DNA from: Ornatilinea apprima
Lineage (GTDB): Bacteria > Chloroflexota > Anaerolineae > Anaerolineales > Anaerolineaceae
DNA: 64,000 nt
Reading direction: 5' to 3'
Assembly: GCF_001306115.1 (NCBI RefSeq)
Contig: NZ_LGCL01000019.1
Coordinates: forward strand, 62,001 to 126,000
Below are positions 8,539 to 17,774 of this stretch, piece after piece (position 1 is the first letter of the stretch; every line of letters begins with the position of its first letter). Position numbers and translations under genes: made by a program. The notes below the pieces were generated by a model. The model did no database searches and had not been told where the DNA came from. It saw only the letters and a program-made list of their open reading frames with translations.

Positions 8539-9213
8539 TTACTCATCTTCGCGTGCGCGCAGCAGTTCGGCCAGGCGGTTTGCCCCAGCCTGGTCGGTGA
8601 TTGCCAAAATTTCATCACCGGCTTCCAGAACCGTTACCCCGCGCGGAACCGTTACCTCACCTTTGCGAATCACTGCCGCGATGACGCAGTGATCGGTCAG
8701 CCCTAGGTTCATAATTGAAACCCCCACGGCTTGCGCCCGCGGCGGGATCTTTTCTTCAATCAGCGAATAGTTGCCGCGCCGCAGCTTCATCAGCGTGATC
8801 ATGTCTCCCATCGACATCTCTTCCTGCAAAATCTTCGACATGATGTCGGCCTGGTTGATCGCTACATCCACTTTGAACATATCATTAAACAGCCACGCAT
8901 GGTTGGGGTCGTTCACCCGCGCCACCGTGCGCGGCACATGATAGCGCGTGCGCGCCTCATAACACATTGCCAGGTTCAGCTCATCCATCGCAGTGCAGGC
9001 AGCCACCACATTTGCCTTTTGAATACCGGCTGCTTCCAGCACCTTCGGGTCAAGCACTTTTCCCTCAAAAATGGTTTCCGTTGGCAGTTCGCGATGCAGG
9101 CGCGAGAGTACTGCAGGCCGGTCTTCCACAACATGCACTTGATAATCTTGCGCCAGTAAAGAGCGCGTCAATTGCGCCCCCAGGCGTCCGCCGCCAGCAA
9201 CGATAACGAACAT
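8539..9213 (-). CDS. trkA: TrkA-family potassium channel/transport regulator (RCK), second copy
   Basis: Cytoplasmic regulator with an N-terminal RCK/TrkA-N Rossmann domain (GGGRLGAQL nucleotide-binding loop at residues 7-15, acidic residue at the end of beta 2) and a C-terminal TrkA-C domain (about residues 140-220, with VPRGVTVLEAGDEILAIT). It has 224 residues, the size of KtrA-type subunits. It starts one base after the stop of the other RCK gene, so the two are almost certainly cotranslated with the upstream permease. By family knowledge, RCK domains bind ATP, ADP or NAD(H), and RCK_C domains in several phyla bind c-di-AMP. Confidence 0.92.
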   Translation of the reverse strand: MFVIVAGGGRLGAQLTRSLLAQDYQVHVVEDRPAVLSRLHRELPTETIFEGKVLDPKVLEAAGIQKANVVAACTAMDELNLAMCYEARTRYHVPRTVARVNDPNHAWLFNDMFKVDVAINQADIMSKILQEEMSMGDMITLMKLRRGNYSLIEEKIPPRAQAVGVSIMNLGLTDHCVIAAVIRKGEVTVPRGVTVLEAGDEILAITDQAGANRLAELLRAREDE

Positions 9214-9214
9214 C

Positions 9215-9883
9215 TTACGCCTCCACTTTCTTCAGGCTTTCCACCCGGTTTCGGAAAGCGCTGATCCCATCAAAACTCGCGCTGAGCAGCAACACATCCC
9301 CACTCTCCAGGCGAAAATCCTGCTCAGGGTGCGACGCTTTGCCCGCCCGCGTGACCGAGACAATCATCGCGCCCTCAATGTCCTGCATCAACTCCAACAG
9401 ACACCGCCCGGCAATTTCACGCGGCACCGCGAACTCATACACCTCAATTTCGCCGTTCCCGGCCGAAAACACGGTGCGAATTTCCGAATGGTAAAGCATC
9501 TCCTCCACCCGCTGCGCACCCCAACTGGTCGAGCTGATCACCTGGATGCCAAAGTCTTCAAACAGGCCGCGCAGATCGGGGTCATAATTCCGAGCAACCA
9601 CAGTATCAATATGATAAACCTCTCGGGTGGTGTGCCCAACCACCAGGTTCAGCGCGTCGCAATTGGTGACCAGCGCTACCGCCGAAGCCTTTTCCAGCCC
9701 CGCGCGGTAGAGCACATCTTCATTCAGCGCGTCGCCTTCCACCATGCGCCCCTCAAAACCGGCGGGCAGGTTTTCAAAAGACGCGCCTACTTTATCCACC
9801 ACCGTTACTTCGTGATGGCGCTGGTACAGGCGGTTTGCCAGTTCCGCGCCTAATCGCCCGCATCCTACCACTACGACTTTCAT
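9215..9883 (-). CDS. trkA: TrkA-family potassium channel/transport regulator (RCK), first copy
   Basis: A second RCK protein of 222 residues, paralogous to its downstream neighbour. The Rossmann motif GCGRLGAELA is at residues 7-16, followed by TVVDK, where the acidic residue fits NAD(H) or adenosine binding. The C-terminal TrkA-C domain ends in LESGDVLLLSAS. It begins 12 nt after the permease stop. Having two different single-chain RCK proteins suggests a hetero-oligomeric ring, or separate regulation of two transporters; the sequence does not decide. Confidence 0.92.
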   Translation of the reverse strand: MKVVVVGCGRLGAELANRLYQRHHEVTVVDKVGASFENLPAGFEGRMVEGDALNEDVLYRAGLEKASAVALVTNCDALNLVVGHTTREVYHIDTVVARNYDPDLRGLFEDFGIQVISSTSWGAQRVEEMLYHSEIRTVFSAGNGEIEVYEFAVPREIAGRCLLELMQDIEGAMIVSVTRAGKASHPEQDFRLESGDVLLLSASFDGISAFRNRVESLKKVEA

Positions 9884-9895
9884 CGTTTCCTCGCT

Positions 9896-11839
9896 TTATT
9901 CACCTAATTGATATGGAACTTCTGTGATCACGATATTTTTCTGAAATAATAGTTCTTTTCGCAAAGTATCCGCGGTCCGTTGATGCAATAATTGCGTCGC
10001 TTTTCCCCTTGCTATAAACTGGGGAACCACTATGGTCAATAATTCATTCGGCTGCATATTTTTTGCAATCTCTTCAATATATTCCAAAAGTGGTTCAACA
10101 AACAGCCGATATGGAGAATCCAGCACCACAAGTCGCACTCCATCCCCCCAAATTTCCCACTTCTTCTGGATCCGTTGAGATTCTTCTGGATCTATGGTGA
10201 CATGGACAGCGGTAACATCATCCGTTATCATCCGCGCATATCGAAGCGCAGTTAATGAACCTCGGTGAACGCCTCCCACTGTCAAAATCACTCTGTGCCT
10301 GCGTATTTTTGGTGGAACATTATAATTTGTAAGGGAAAGCCTGCTGGCAACTCTTTTATAATGAAAGTGAATTGCATAGAAAATACTAACCAATATGGGG
10401 GTAAGAATGATAACAATCCAGGCCCCATCGAGAAATTTCGTAATTCCAAATACCATCATTACCAAAAAGGTAACGAGAGCTCCAAAACCATTGATGACCA
10501 GCTTATATTGCCAGCCGTTTTCAAAGCGAAGAGTTGAACCCTTTTCGACCCGTTCTTCTCCAGGCTGCAGATGTCCGACTTTCCACCACCGCCTCGCCAT
10601 GCCAAACTGGGACAAAGTAAAACTAAGGAACACACCAATCGCATACAACGGGATCAAATTTGTAACGCTCGCCTGGAAGATGATGATCAGCAGACTGGCG
10701 ATCACAGAAAGCGACACGATACCGTATGAATAAACCAACCTGCTTCCGCGAAATGTCATTTGGCGCGGCAGGAAACCATCTCCAGCATGCAACGCGCTCA
10801 ATCGAGGGAAATCAGCAAAGGCTGTGTTTGCTGCCATGACAAGGATAACGGTCGTAGCCACGATACCGGCAATATACATCACGCCACGCCCTTCATAAAT
10901 CGTCCGCATCATTTGGGAAATAACAGTTTCCGATTCAGAGGGCAAAGCGCCGATATTGTAGGATAAAAAGGTGATACCTAATAACAAACTTCCCAAGATA
11001 AATGCCATGATAATCAACGTCTGACCGGCATTTTTGCTTCTCGGCTCTCTAAATGCTGTAATCCCATTAGAAATCGCTTCCACACCCGTTACCGCAGCCG
11101 TTCCATTGGAGAATGCGCGCAAGATTAAAAAGAAAGTAATCGGATGTGCCGCGTGTATCATTTCAATCTCAGGAGGGTTAATTACTGGCATTAAGGAACC
11201 GGTAAAATACTTGAGCAGCCCAAGAATGACCGTGGTGTACATCATGATGATAAAAAAGTAGGTCGGAATAGAGAAAACGATACCCGATTCCTTCACACCG
11301 CGTAAATTAATAACCATAATGAACATCACCAATGCCACCGCAATCCAAACCCGATATGGAAACAATGTTGGCGCTGCTGACACAATTTGAGCCACACCAG
11401 AGGAAATCGAAACGGCTACGGTGAGAATATAATCCATGAGCAGAGCGGCCCCTGCAGTTTGAGCAGGCAATTCGCCCAGATTGTCTCGTGCAACAATATA
11501 AGCGCCGCCACCGCCGGGATAAGCATGGATGGTTTGCTCATATGAAAAAGTCAGAATTGTTAATAAAATAACAATTCCGAATGAAAGGGGAATGGAAAAA
11601 TGGAAAGCCCCAGCGCCCGCCAGCGCCAGAATGACCATCATCTCCTGGGTCGCGTAAGCCGTTGAGCTCAACGCGTCGGAGGCAAACACAGCCAGGCCAA
11701 TCGCTTTGCCAATCGTCTGGTGCGGAGCATCCGCGGTTGGCAAAGGCCGCCCAATCAGCCAGGTGCGCCAATCGCGCTTGGGCTCATGCCCTGATGCGCG
11801 ATGCACCACCGTACTGCCACTATTCTCATTAATATTCAT
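9896..11839 (-). CDS. KimA/YdaO-like APC-superfamily permease, probable K+ importer
   Basis: A 647-residue membrane protein with about 12 helices in the first 470 residues and a cytoplasmic C-terminal domain of about 170 residues. The helix 1 region (IGLAVFASDALSSTAYATQEM) and the GGGGAYIVARDNLG stretch are typical of the KimA (YdaO) branch of the APC superfamily; B. subtilis KimA is a high-affinity, c-di-AMP-controlled potassium importer. The C-terminal domain (HRVILTVGGVHRGSLTALRYAR) looks like a Usp/Rossmann-type regulatory fold. It lies in an operon with two TrkA proteins, which supports a role in K+ rather than amino acids. No ydaO-type c-di-AMP riboswitch is visible in the short leader. 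A generic amino-acid permease remains possible. Confidence 0.82.
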   Translation of the reverse strand: MNINENSGSTVVHRASGHEPKRDWRTWLIGRPLPTADAPHQTIGKAIGLAVFASDALSSTAYATQEMMVILALAGAGAFHFSIPLSFGIVILLTILTFSYEQTIHAYPGGGGAYIVARDNLGELPAQTAGAALLMDYILTVAVSISSGVAQIVSAAPTLFPYRVWIAVALVMFIMVINLRGVKESGIVFSIPTYFFIIMMYTTVILGLLKYFTGSLMPVINPPEIEMIHAAHPITFFLILRAFSNGTAAVTGVEAISNGITAFREPRSKNAGQTLIIMAFILGSLLLGITFLSYNIGALPSESETVISQMMRTIYEGRGVMYIAGIVATTVILVMAANTAFADFPRLSALHAGDGFLPRQMTFRGSRLVYSYGIVSLSVIASLLIIIFQASVTNLIPLYAIGVFLSFTLSQFGMARRWWKVGHLQPGEERVEKGSTLRFENGWQYKLVINGFGALVTFLVMMVFGITKFLDGAWIVIILTPILVSIFYAIHFHYKRVASRLSLTNYNVPPKIRRHRVILTVGGVHRGSLTALRYARMITDDVTAVHVTIDPEESQRIQKKWEIWGDGVRLVVLDSPYRLFVEPLLEYIEEIAKNMQPNELLTIVVPQFIARGKATQLLHQRTADTLRKELLFQKNIVITEVPYQLGE

Positions 11840-11908
11840 AAGATTTCACCACCAATACGAACGGATCGTTCCACGAACGATTTCGCCATTTCCGATCATA
11901 AATACTAT

Positions 11909-11914
11909 TATAAT
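11909..11914. promoter_or_regulatory. Possible -10 element in the kimA/ldh divergent region
   Basis: TATAAT reads on the plus strand at 11909-11914, and a shifted TTATAATA reads on the minus strand, in the 213-nt gap between the divergent permease and ldh genes. Neither strand shows a good -35 at 17 nt; TTGGAT at 19 nt is the best for the permease. Short inverted repeats around 11860-11885 (TCGTTCCACGAACGA) could be an operator. Confidence 0.35.
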
Positions 11915-12052
11915 AAATTCACTGGTCAGGAATCCAAAACCTGGAAAAAATCGACCTGAAATATACACCTAATCGGCTCGTTTTGGAAGGTGGATCAGAC
12001 CAACGGTTGTGAAATACCGGCTGGAATCAAACAACAAACAGGAGAACATCAG

Positions 12053-13012
12053 ATGAATGTATCCACTCACAATCCCACCCGTGTCGCGATCATTGGCACG
12101 GGCAACGTGGGGGCAACGTTTGCCTATGCCCTGATGTTAAGCGGCCTGGCCGCCGAAATCGTCCTCATCGACGTGAATAAATCCAAGGCCCAGGGTGAGG
12201 CCATGGACCTCAATCACGCGGTCCCGCTCGCCCACCCCACCCGCATCTGGTCGGGAACCTACGAAGACTGCGCCGGCGCTGTCCTCACGGTGGTCACAGC
12301 CGGCGCCGCTCAAAAACCGGGCGAAACCCGCCTGGACCTGGTTCAGCGCAACACAGCGATCTTCCGCTCCATCATCCCCGAAATTGTCAAATACAACCCC
12401 GATGGCCTGATTCTCATCGCCACCAACCCGGTGGATATTCTCACTTACGTTTCCTGGAAGCTCTCTGGCCTGCCCAAAAAGCGCGTGATCGGGTCAGGAA
12501 CCATTCTGGACACCGCCCGCTTCCGCTACCTGTTGAGCGAGCACTTTGACGTCGATCCGCGCAGCGTGCACGCCTATATCGTCGGTGAGCACGGCGACAG
12601 CGAAGTGCCGGTCTGGTCGCTGGCCAACATTGCCGGCATGCGCCTGCCCATGTTCTGCGCGGCCAACGGCATGTCCTGTCAGGACGATGCCCTCGACCAT
12701 ATTTTCCAGCAAACCCGCGACGCCGCCTACGAAATCATCGAGCGCAAAGGTTCCACGTATTATGCCATCGGGACTGGCCTGGTGCGCATCGCTGAGGCGA
12801 TCATTCGCGATCAGAGCACCGTTCTCTCCATTTCCTCTTACATTGAAGACTATTACGGCATTGACGACGTGTACATTTCGCTGCCCACCATTGTAGACCG
12901 CGGCGGCGCCGAGCGCACCCTGCGATTGGAACTCAGCAACGAAGAAATCGCCGGGCTTCAAAATTCAGCCAAGGTGCTCAAAGAGATTATCAGCCAGTTG
13001 AATTTGGGTTAA
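12053..13012 (+). CDS. ldh: L-lactate dehydrogenase
   Basis: NAD-dependent reduction of pyruvate to L-lactate, which regenerates NAD+ during fermentation. The 319-residue protein has the dinucleotide loop GTGNVGATFA (about residue 15), the substrate specificity segment AAQKPGETR with Gln87 (Gln marks LDH; malate dehydrogenases carry Arg here), the TNPVD motif and the catalytic GEHGDSE with His180. I start it at 12053 and not at the upstream 11990 because AGGAG lies 8 nt before this ATG and the family N-terminus begins here. It is a single gene closed by an intrinsic terminator. Confidence 0.95.
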   Translation: MNVSTHNPTRVAIIGTGNVGATFAYALMLSGLAAEIVLIDVNKSKAQGEAMDLNHAVPLAHPTRIWSGTYEDCAGAVLTVVTAGAAQKPGETRLDLVQRNTAIFRSIIPEIVKYNPDGLILIATNPVDILTYVSWKLSGLPKKRVIGSGTILDTARFRYLLSEHFDVDPRSVHAYIVGEHGDSEVPVWSLANIAGMRLPMFCAANGMSCQDDALDHIFQQTRDAAYEIIERKGSTYYAIGTGLVRIAEAIIRDQSTVLSISSYIEDYYGIDDVYISLPTIVDRGGAERTLRLELSNEEIAGLQNSAKVLKEIISQLNLG

Positions 13013-13039
13013 GGTTTATCACCCCCATCGCGAAAAATA

Positions 13040-13068
13040 AAGACCTCCATAATAAGAGGAGGTCTTTT
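13040..13068 (+). terminator. Intrinsic terminator of ldh, possibly bidirectional
   Basis: Nine-bp stem AAGACCTCC/GGAGGTCTT with a 9-nt loop followed by TTTT. It lies between the convergent ldh and mtaB genes; the minus-strand reading also ends in TTTATTTTTCG, so it could serve both. Confidence 0.9.
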
Positions 13069-13084
13069 GCATTTCTATCTTTGA

Positions 13085-14338
13085 TTACTCAATCTCGCCG
13101 TATAAGTCCCCGCCGTTCTTACGAATAATCTTCACCCGCGAAACCTCATTCCACAAATTTTGAGATGAAGCCGAGCATACCTTCAAATAGTTCCCCGACA
13201 ACCCCTTGAGGCTGCCGTCCTCACTCTGATCTTCCCACAGCACATCCAGGCTGCGCCCGATGAACTGCTGCGCGTACGCGCCTTCCATCTCCGCGAACAG
13301 CTTGCGCAGCCGCTGGCTGCGTTCCTTTTTCACCTGGCTCTCGATCTGATCGGGATAGTTGGCAGCTGGTGTACCCGCCCGCGGCGAAAAGGCGAAAACG
13401 TGCCCGCCCGCGAAGCTCATCTCCCGCGCGAAGGCCAGGCTCTCCTCAAAATCCTCATCCGTCTCACCCGGAAAGCCTACAATCATATCGGTTGTGATCG
13501 CCATCTCCGGCGCGTATCGCCGCGCGTTATTGACCAACAGGCGAAAATTATCCGGGGTAATCTTGCGCGCCATGCGTTTTAGCGTGCGCGCGCAGCCCGA
13601 CTGCAAGGGCAAATGCAAATGCGCGCACAACCGCGGATTTTGCCACAACCGAAAAAACTCCTCATCCAGGTCCCACGGCTCCAGCGAAGACAGTCTCAGC
13701 CGCGCAATGGATGTCTCCTGCAAGATCAATTCAACCAGGTCTTTCAGGTGTTGCTGTTCGGCGAAGTCTTGCCCCCAAGAGCCCAAATGCACCCCCGTCA
13801 GCACGGCTTCTTTCGCGCCCCCAGCTGCCGCCGCGCGGACTTCTGCCAACACTTCCTCAGAGGTCACACTGCGCGCAGCTCCGCGCGCGATGCGCGTAAC
13901 GCAGTACGTGCAGAAGTTATTGCAGCCGTCCTGAACTTTGATAAACGCCCGCGTGCGCCTTCGCCCGCCGGGCAGCGGTTGGCGCGATTCGGGTTCAAAC
14001 ACATGCTCGCGCCCCACCACCAGCGACACTAACTGGTCTTTCTGCAAATTGCTCACCACCCGGCTCACACCCGGCATGGCCGCGGCTTCATCCGGTGAGA
14101 GCGTTGCCCAACAGCCGGTTACCACCAGCTGGGCGTTGCCCGCGTGCGTGGCGTGGCGGATGGCCTTGCGCGAATCCGCGGACGCCCTGGCGGTGACTGC
14201 GCAGGTATTCACCACCACCAGGTCAGCCTCGCTGACCTCACCGGTAATTTCATAGCCCTCCGCCCGGAATTGAGCGGCAATTTTTTCGATTTCACTCTGG
14301 TTCAGCCGGCAGCCGACCGTATCCACAAACACTTTCAT
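13085..14338 (-). CDS. mtaB: tRNA t6A37 methylthiotransferase MtaB
   Basis: Radical-SAM enzyme that converts N6-threonylcarbamoyladenosine at position 37 of tRNAs to the 2-methylthio form. The 417 residues are normal for MtaB. The N-terminal UPF0004 domain has the cluster cysteines in VGCRLN, NTCAVT and TGCWA. The radical-SAM motif is CNNFCTYC with Cys139, Cys143 and Cys146. A TRAM-like C-terminal region follows (residues about 355-417). The VDTVGCRLNQ start fits MtaB better than MiaB, which usually reads TxGCQMN. It lies 69 nt after a lipoprotein gene on the same strand and may share its transcript or use a weak promoter (TACAAT near 14380). Confidence 0.94.
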   Translation of the reverse strand: MKVFVDTVGCRLNQSEIEKIAAQFRAEGYEITGEVSEADLVVVNTCAVTARASADSRKAIRHATHAGNAQLVVTGCWATLSPDEAAAMPGVSRVVSNLQKDQLVSLVVGREHVFEPESRQPLPGGRRRTRAFIKVQDGCNNFCTYCVTRIARGAARSVTSEEVLAEVRAAAAGGAKEAVLTGVHLGSWGQDFAEQQHLKDLVELILQETSIARLRLSSLEPWDLDEEFFRLWQNPRLCAHLHLPLQSGCARTLKRMARKITPDNFRLLVNNARRYAPEMAITTDMIVGFPGETDEDFEESLAFAREMSFAGGHVFAFSPRAGTPAANYPDQIESQVKKERSQRLRKLFAEMEGAYAQQFIGRSLDVLWEDQSEDGSLKGLSGNYLKVCSASSQNLWNEVSRVKIIRKNGGDLYGEIE

Positions 14339-14407
14339 GCTTAACCATTAATCCATTTCTGTCTGGCGTTGCGCCTCTATTGTACCGCCAATTTGTGCCG
14401 CGTCGGC

Positions 14408-15073
14408 TCAGGGCTGTAGCGCCTTAAAATCGTCAAAGAAAATCTCCACGCCCCCCTCCTCATACCCCCCGGCAATCAGCCCCACGTCACCCTTGCTGAA
14501 ATCGGCGTCCTCCGCCACCAACAGAATGGTGTCATTAACAAACAACGCCAATGAAGAGCCCAGGCACACCGCGCGCAGTCGATTTCCCGCCGTTCCCTGC
14601 TTAATCAAATCGCTGTACTGCATCGTTTCCCCGCTGATCAGGCTCCGCGCGCCGTCTTTCACTTTGATAATGCCCGCGTAGCCGTCGCTGCTCACCAGCA
14701 GTGCGTAGAAATTTTCCGCGTCCTGGTAGCGGCAAACCATGCCAAAATCATTGTTATCGGTCCCGCTCAATTTGACCGCGCTGACGTACAGGTCCACGTC
14801 CTGAAATGAACGGTGTGCCCGCGTGATGTAATCCCGGTTGGCGTCTTTCACTCGCAGCAACAGTCCCCCTCCGGTATAAGCCGCAGAGGAAGTTTCCTTT
14901 TCCCAGGTGTCCCAACCGCTGCGCGGATCAGAAAAGTCGTCTGCCAGCAGCTCGCCGCCGCGCTCAACCGGCTCTTTGGAGGCCATGCCAAACCCAAGCG
15001 GCTGGCAGGCAGCAAGCACGACTCCCAGTATGATAAAAACCCCAATAAGAGCCAGTTTTCGTCGCGTCATCAC
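14408..15073 (-). CDS. Lipoprotein with concanavalin A-like (DUF1080/LamG-type) domain
   Basis: Secreted lipoprotein of 221 residues. The signal peptide ends in VLAACQ (Cys about residue 23). The mature part begins LLADDFSDPRSGWDTWE and runs as a beta-sandwich-like domain with patterns of the 3-keto-disaccharide hydrolase/LamG group (NDFGMVCRYQDAENFYALLVSSDGYAGI, KGDVGLIAG, FDDFKALQP). In Chloroflexota such domains are common in small lipoproteins of unknown role; carbohydrate binding is possible but not shown. It follows the TPR gene with a 16-nt gap, so the two are probably cotranscribed. Confidence 0.85.
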   Translation of the reverse strand: MMTRRKLALIGVFIILGVVLAACQPLGFGMASKEPVERGGELLADDFSDPRSGWDTWEKETSSAAYTGGGLLLRVKDANRDYITRAHRSFQDVDLYVSAVKLSGTDNNDFGMVCRYQDAENFYALLVSSDGYAGIIKVKDGARSLISGETMQYSDLIKQGTAGNRLRAVCLGSSLALFVNDTILLVAEDADFSKGDVGLIAGGYEEGGVEIFFDDFKALQP

Positions 15074-15089
15074 ATCCGGGTTTCCCTTT

Positions 15090-16487
15090 CTATGGTTTCA
15101 AGAGTCTCTCGGCGTTCGCGCGCATGTCCTCCCCCTCTGGCAGCTCCTCGATCACAAGCATCAGGTGATAGGCAGCATCTGCGCGCCGGTTTAACAGCAA
15201 GTATAACTGCCCCAGGTGGTAATGTGCAGGCAAATAATCGGCCTGCAGCCGCAGCGCCTGGTGAAAAAACCGCTCCGCGCTGGTGGTATCACCCTGCTTC
15301 ATCAACAGCCAGCCCATTAAGTCCTGCGATTCGGGGTCTTGTTCATCCAGCAGAATCAAATTGCGCGCCGCCGGGATACCCACAGTCTGAATTCCAACCG
15401 AGGTATTCCCCGTGAAGCGCACCAGCGATTTGGCAATCTCGGAGTCGCGCGGAGCGATAGCCACAGCTTGCGTGTAATGCTCCAACGCCGAGCTGATCCG
15501 CCCCAGGTCGGCCAGCGTTTCGGCAATTTCCACCTGCCAACGCCCCTCGTAGGGCTGCAGGCGGGCTGCTTCTTGCAGGTATCCCAGCGCGATCTCAGGC
15601 TGTCCGGACTGCCGGTAACGCAGCCCCAGCAGCACCTTAATCTCCGCCGAGGTGGGGTTCAACGCCTGCGCCCGCTCAAACGCATCCCAACCATCTCCGC
15701 CGGTCTGAAATATCGCTTCACCCAGCAGCGCCCACGCCTCAGCAGACGCCCCCTCCAGCTCCACCGCCTGTTCCAGCAGCCCTCGCGCTGCGTCCCACTC
15801 GCCGAATCTGGCCAGCACGCTGGCCAGGCGCATCTTCTGGTAGGCGAGGTCGCGCTCCGCGGGCAGCGCCTGAATGGCTGCCGTCAGCGCGTCAGCCGCC
15901 TGCGGTGAGTAACTGCGCCCGGTTTGCAGGCTGTCCAGCAGATTGGCCGGCTCTTCCCCGGCCCCCAGGCGCAGCACCGCCCAGGTGTAGGCCGCTTCCG
16001 CGCTTTCAGGGCGCGCCTGCCGCCAGTCCTCCACAAGCTGCAGCGCCTCATCGAAGCGGCCCTCTTCGCGCAGCAGGCCAACCGCCTGCCGAAAAGCGCT
16101 CTCAGATGCACGTCCCCGATGAATTTCATCCAACCACAAAGCCAGCGCCTTCTCGCGGTTTCCCAACCTTAAATACGAAGCAGCCAGCGCTTCTTTCCCC
16201 CTTGCCGAAAGGAACGTGCTTTTTTCCCAGGCTTCCACAGCCCGCTGGTCATCGCCGGTTTGCGCCCGCAAAAACCCTACCTGCTCCCAAAGTTGGGCGC
16301 GCCAGGGTTCACGCGCCAGCGCTTGTTCCAGGCCGTATGCCTGATCCTGTGGGCTGGCGTCGGGCTGCGTCTGCGCGGCGAGGCTCTGCTGAATCGCGAC
16401 CGGTGTTGGCTGGATTTGCAGCGCCACAAGCAGACAAAGCGGTAAGATAATCCGCGCTGCCAGGGCAAAAGAGATTCGTTCTTGCAT
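15090..16487 (-). CDS. Secreted or membrane-anchored TPR-repeat protein
   Basis: A 465-residue protein with an N-terminal hydrophobic segment (residues about 8-24) that can be a signal peptide or anchor. It is then almost entirely tetratricopeptide repeats, about ten, each with the W/L-G-Y-A-P spacing (for example AQLWEQVGFLRAQTGDDQRAVEAWEKS, where consecutive units are about 34 residues apart). Alanine and leucine content is high. It is probably a scaffold for protein contacts outside the cytoplasm. It lies between the VOC protein (24 nt) and the lipoprotein (16 nt), so the three likely form an operon. No enzymatic motif is seen. Confidence 0.85.
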   Translation of the reverse strand: MQERISFALAARIILPLCLLVALQIQPTPVAIQQSLAAQTQPDASPQDQAYGLEQALAREPWRAQLWEQVGFLRAQTGDDQRAVEAWEKSTFLSARGKEALAASYLRLGNREKALALWLDEIHRGRASESAFRQAVGLLREEGRFDEALQLVEDWRQARPESAEAAYTWAVLRLGAGEEPANLLDSLQTGRSYSPQAADALTAAIQALPAERDLAYQKMRLASVLARFGEWDAARGLLEQAVELEGASAEAWALLGEAIFQTGGDGWDAFERAQALNPTSAEIKVLLGLRYRQSGQPEIALGYLQEAARLQPYEGRWQVEIAETLADLGRISSALEHYTQAVAIAPRDSEIAKSLVRFTGNTSVGIQTVGIPAARNLILLDEQDPESQDLMGWLLMKQGDTTSAERFFHQALRLQADYLPAHYHLGQLYLLLNRRADAAYHLMLVIEELPEGEDMRANAERLLKP

Positions 16488-16511
16488 CAGGGTAAACCGA
16501 CCATCCGGTCT

Positions 16512-17189
16512 CTAGGTGTGTGAATCGAGAATATAGGGCAGCCCGTTGGGAATCCAGCGCCGGTTCACGTTCCCCTTCATCCGAAGAATAATCGTGTGCG
16601 GCCGAGCCGGCAGGTTGATCGGAATCCAACCCCGCCCGCTCACGCTCACAATCAACAGGCCTTCTTCATCTCCCATTGCCGCAAAATCCTCGCTGGGCTC
16701 CTGGTAATAAGGAATCTCCATTAACACATTCAACTGCTCGCAAAAACGCTTGACACTGGGGACCACCAGCCCCACTTCGCTCACGCGCAGCAGGGAAGTC
16801 TGGTTAAACGCTTTCTTGCGCGCACTCTTCACCGCCGCCCCGCGCGCGATTAATTCCACCACGTTACCGCCCGCGTCGGTGAAGTAATAGGCCTTCGCGT
16901 TCCAGGCCTGATGCTCGACCAATGTCTTCCCCTGAAACGGCAAAATAGGCACGCGGCTCGCCAGCCATGCACCCGCTTCGTAAATCTGGTTGGGGGGAAT
17001 TTCAATCGCGAAATGGTAGCTGGAAGCTTGATCGCCCGTGAACTGTTTGAAGGTGAGTTCAGTGGCCCCGATTTGAAAGCTGGTCTGCTCACTTTCAGCG
17101 CGCGTGGCCACCAGACCCATAATCTCAGTGTAAAAGGTGGTGATCGCCTGTACATCCCGTGTTTCCAGCGTTAAGGATTCAAACCGCAT
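16512..17189 (-). CDS. VOC (glyoxalase/dioxygenase-fold) family protein
   Basis: A 225-residue protein with two betaalphabetabetabeta modules of the vicinal-oxygen-chelate fold. The first (residues about 1-115) reads LTLETRDVQAITTFYTEIMGL to YYFTDAGGNVVELIAR, with Glu of VVELI at a usual metal position. The second (about 130-215) is shorter and weaker: VGLVVPSVKRFCEQL. Family members include glyoxalases, dioxygenases and antibiotic-binding proteins; the substrate cannot be told. The start codon is the first Met of a typical VOC strand. It is the first gene of a likely VOC-TPR-lipoprotein operon. Confidence 0.83.
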   Translation of the reverse strand: MRFESLTLETRDVQAITTFYTEIMGLVATRAESEQTSFQIGATELTFKQFTGDQASSYHFAIEIPPNQIYEAGAWLASRVPILPFQGKTLVEHQAWNAKAYYFTDAGGNVVELIARGAAVKSARKKAFNQTSLLRVSEVGLVVPSVKRFCEQLNVLMEIPYYQEPSEDFAAMGDEEGLLIVSVSGRGWIPINLPARPHTIILRMKGNVNRRWIPNGLPYILDSHT

Positions 17190-17252
17190 GCTAATTTACC
17201 GTTTCTTCCAAACCGTTCATCACCCGGCTGGCTAAGATTGTTGACCGAACCA

Positions 17253-17774
17253 TCACGATGCTTTCGGATTGCCATATTTCTGCCAGTGCACCTTGCTCTC
17301 ATCATACTGGGTGCGCGGTTCTTTTTCTTCCGCCGGGTATCCAAAGTACGCCATTCCCATGGGTGTTACGTCTTTGGGCAGGCCTAAAATTTTGGCCACC
17401 CCCTGCTCAAACAGGTGAACGGGATGAATACCCACCCAAACGCTGCCCAGGCCCATCTCCACCGCGGCCACCAGCATATTTTCCATCGCCGCGCTGCAAT
17501 CTTGCACCCAGAACCGTCGCGCGGCAATCGAGTTGGGCTTTCCACACACAATCACCGCGGCCGGCGCGTTAAACCGGGCCAGGATCAACACTCGCTTCAG
17601 TTCAGCCAGCACCTGCGCGTCGGTAACGACAACAAACTCCCACGGGCGCGCGTTCGTCGCCGAGGGAGCTGCCATGGCCGCTTTCAGCAGATGCAGCAAA
17701 TCCGCATCGCTGACCGGCTGCTCTGTAAATTTGCGAATGCTGCGCCGTTTCAAAATCGCTTCAAATGCATTCAT
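17253..17774 (-). CDS. Nitroreductase family protein (FMN-dependent)
   Basis: A 173-residue flavoenzyme of the NfsB/BluB-like group. The N-terminal FMN-phosphate motif RRSIRKF is at residues 10-16, followed by AAMAAPSATNARPWEFVVV, and MGLGSVWVGIHP lies in the C-terminal half. These enzymes use NAD(P)H to reduce nitro-aromatics, quinones or other acceptors; the natural substrate is unknown. A minus-strand TATAAT at 17833-17828 lies about 55 nt upstream of the start and is the likely -10; the -35 is weak. AAAGG precedes the ATG. It is 63 nt upstream of the VOC gene. Confidence 0.92.
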   Translation of the reverse strand: MNAFEAILKRRSIRKFTEQPVSDADLLHLLKAAMAAPSATNARPWEFVVVTDAQVLAELKRVLILARFNAPAAVIVCGKPNSIAARRFWVQDCSAAMENMLVAAVEMGLGSVWVGIHPVHLFEQGVAKILGLPKDVTPMGMAYFGYPAEEKEPRTQYDESKVHWQKYGNPKAS

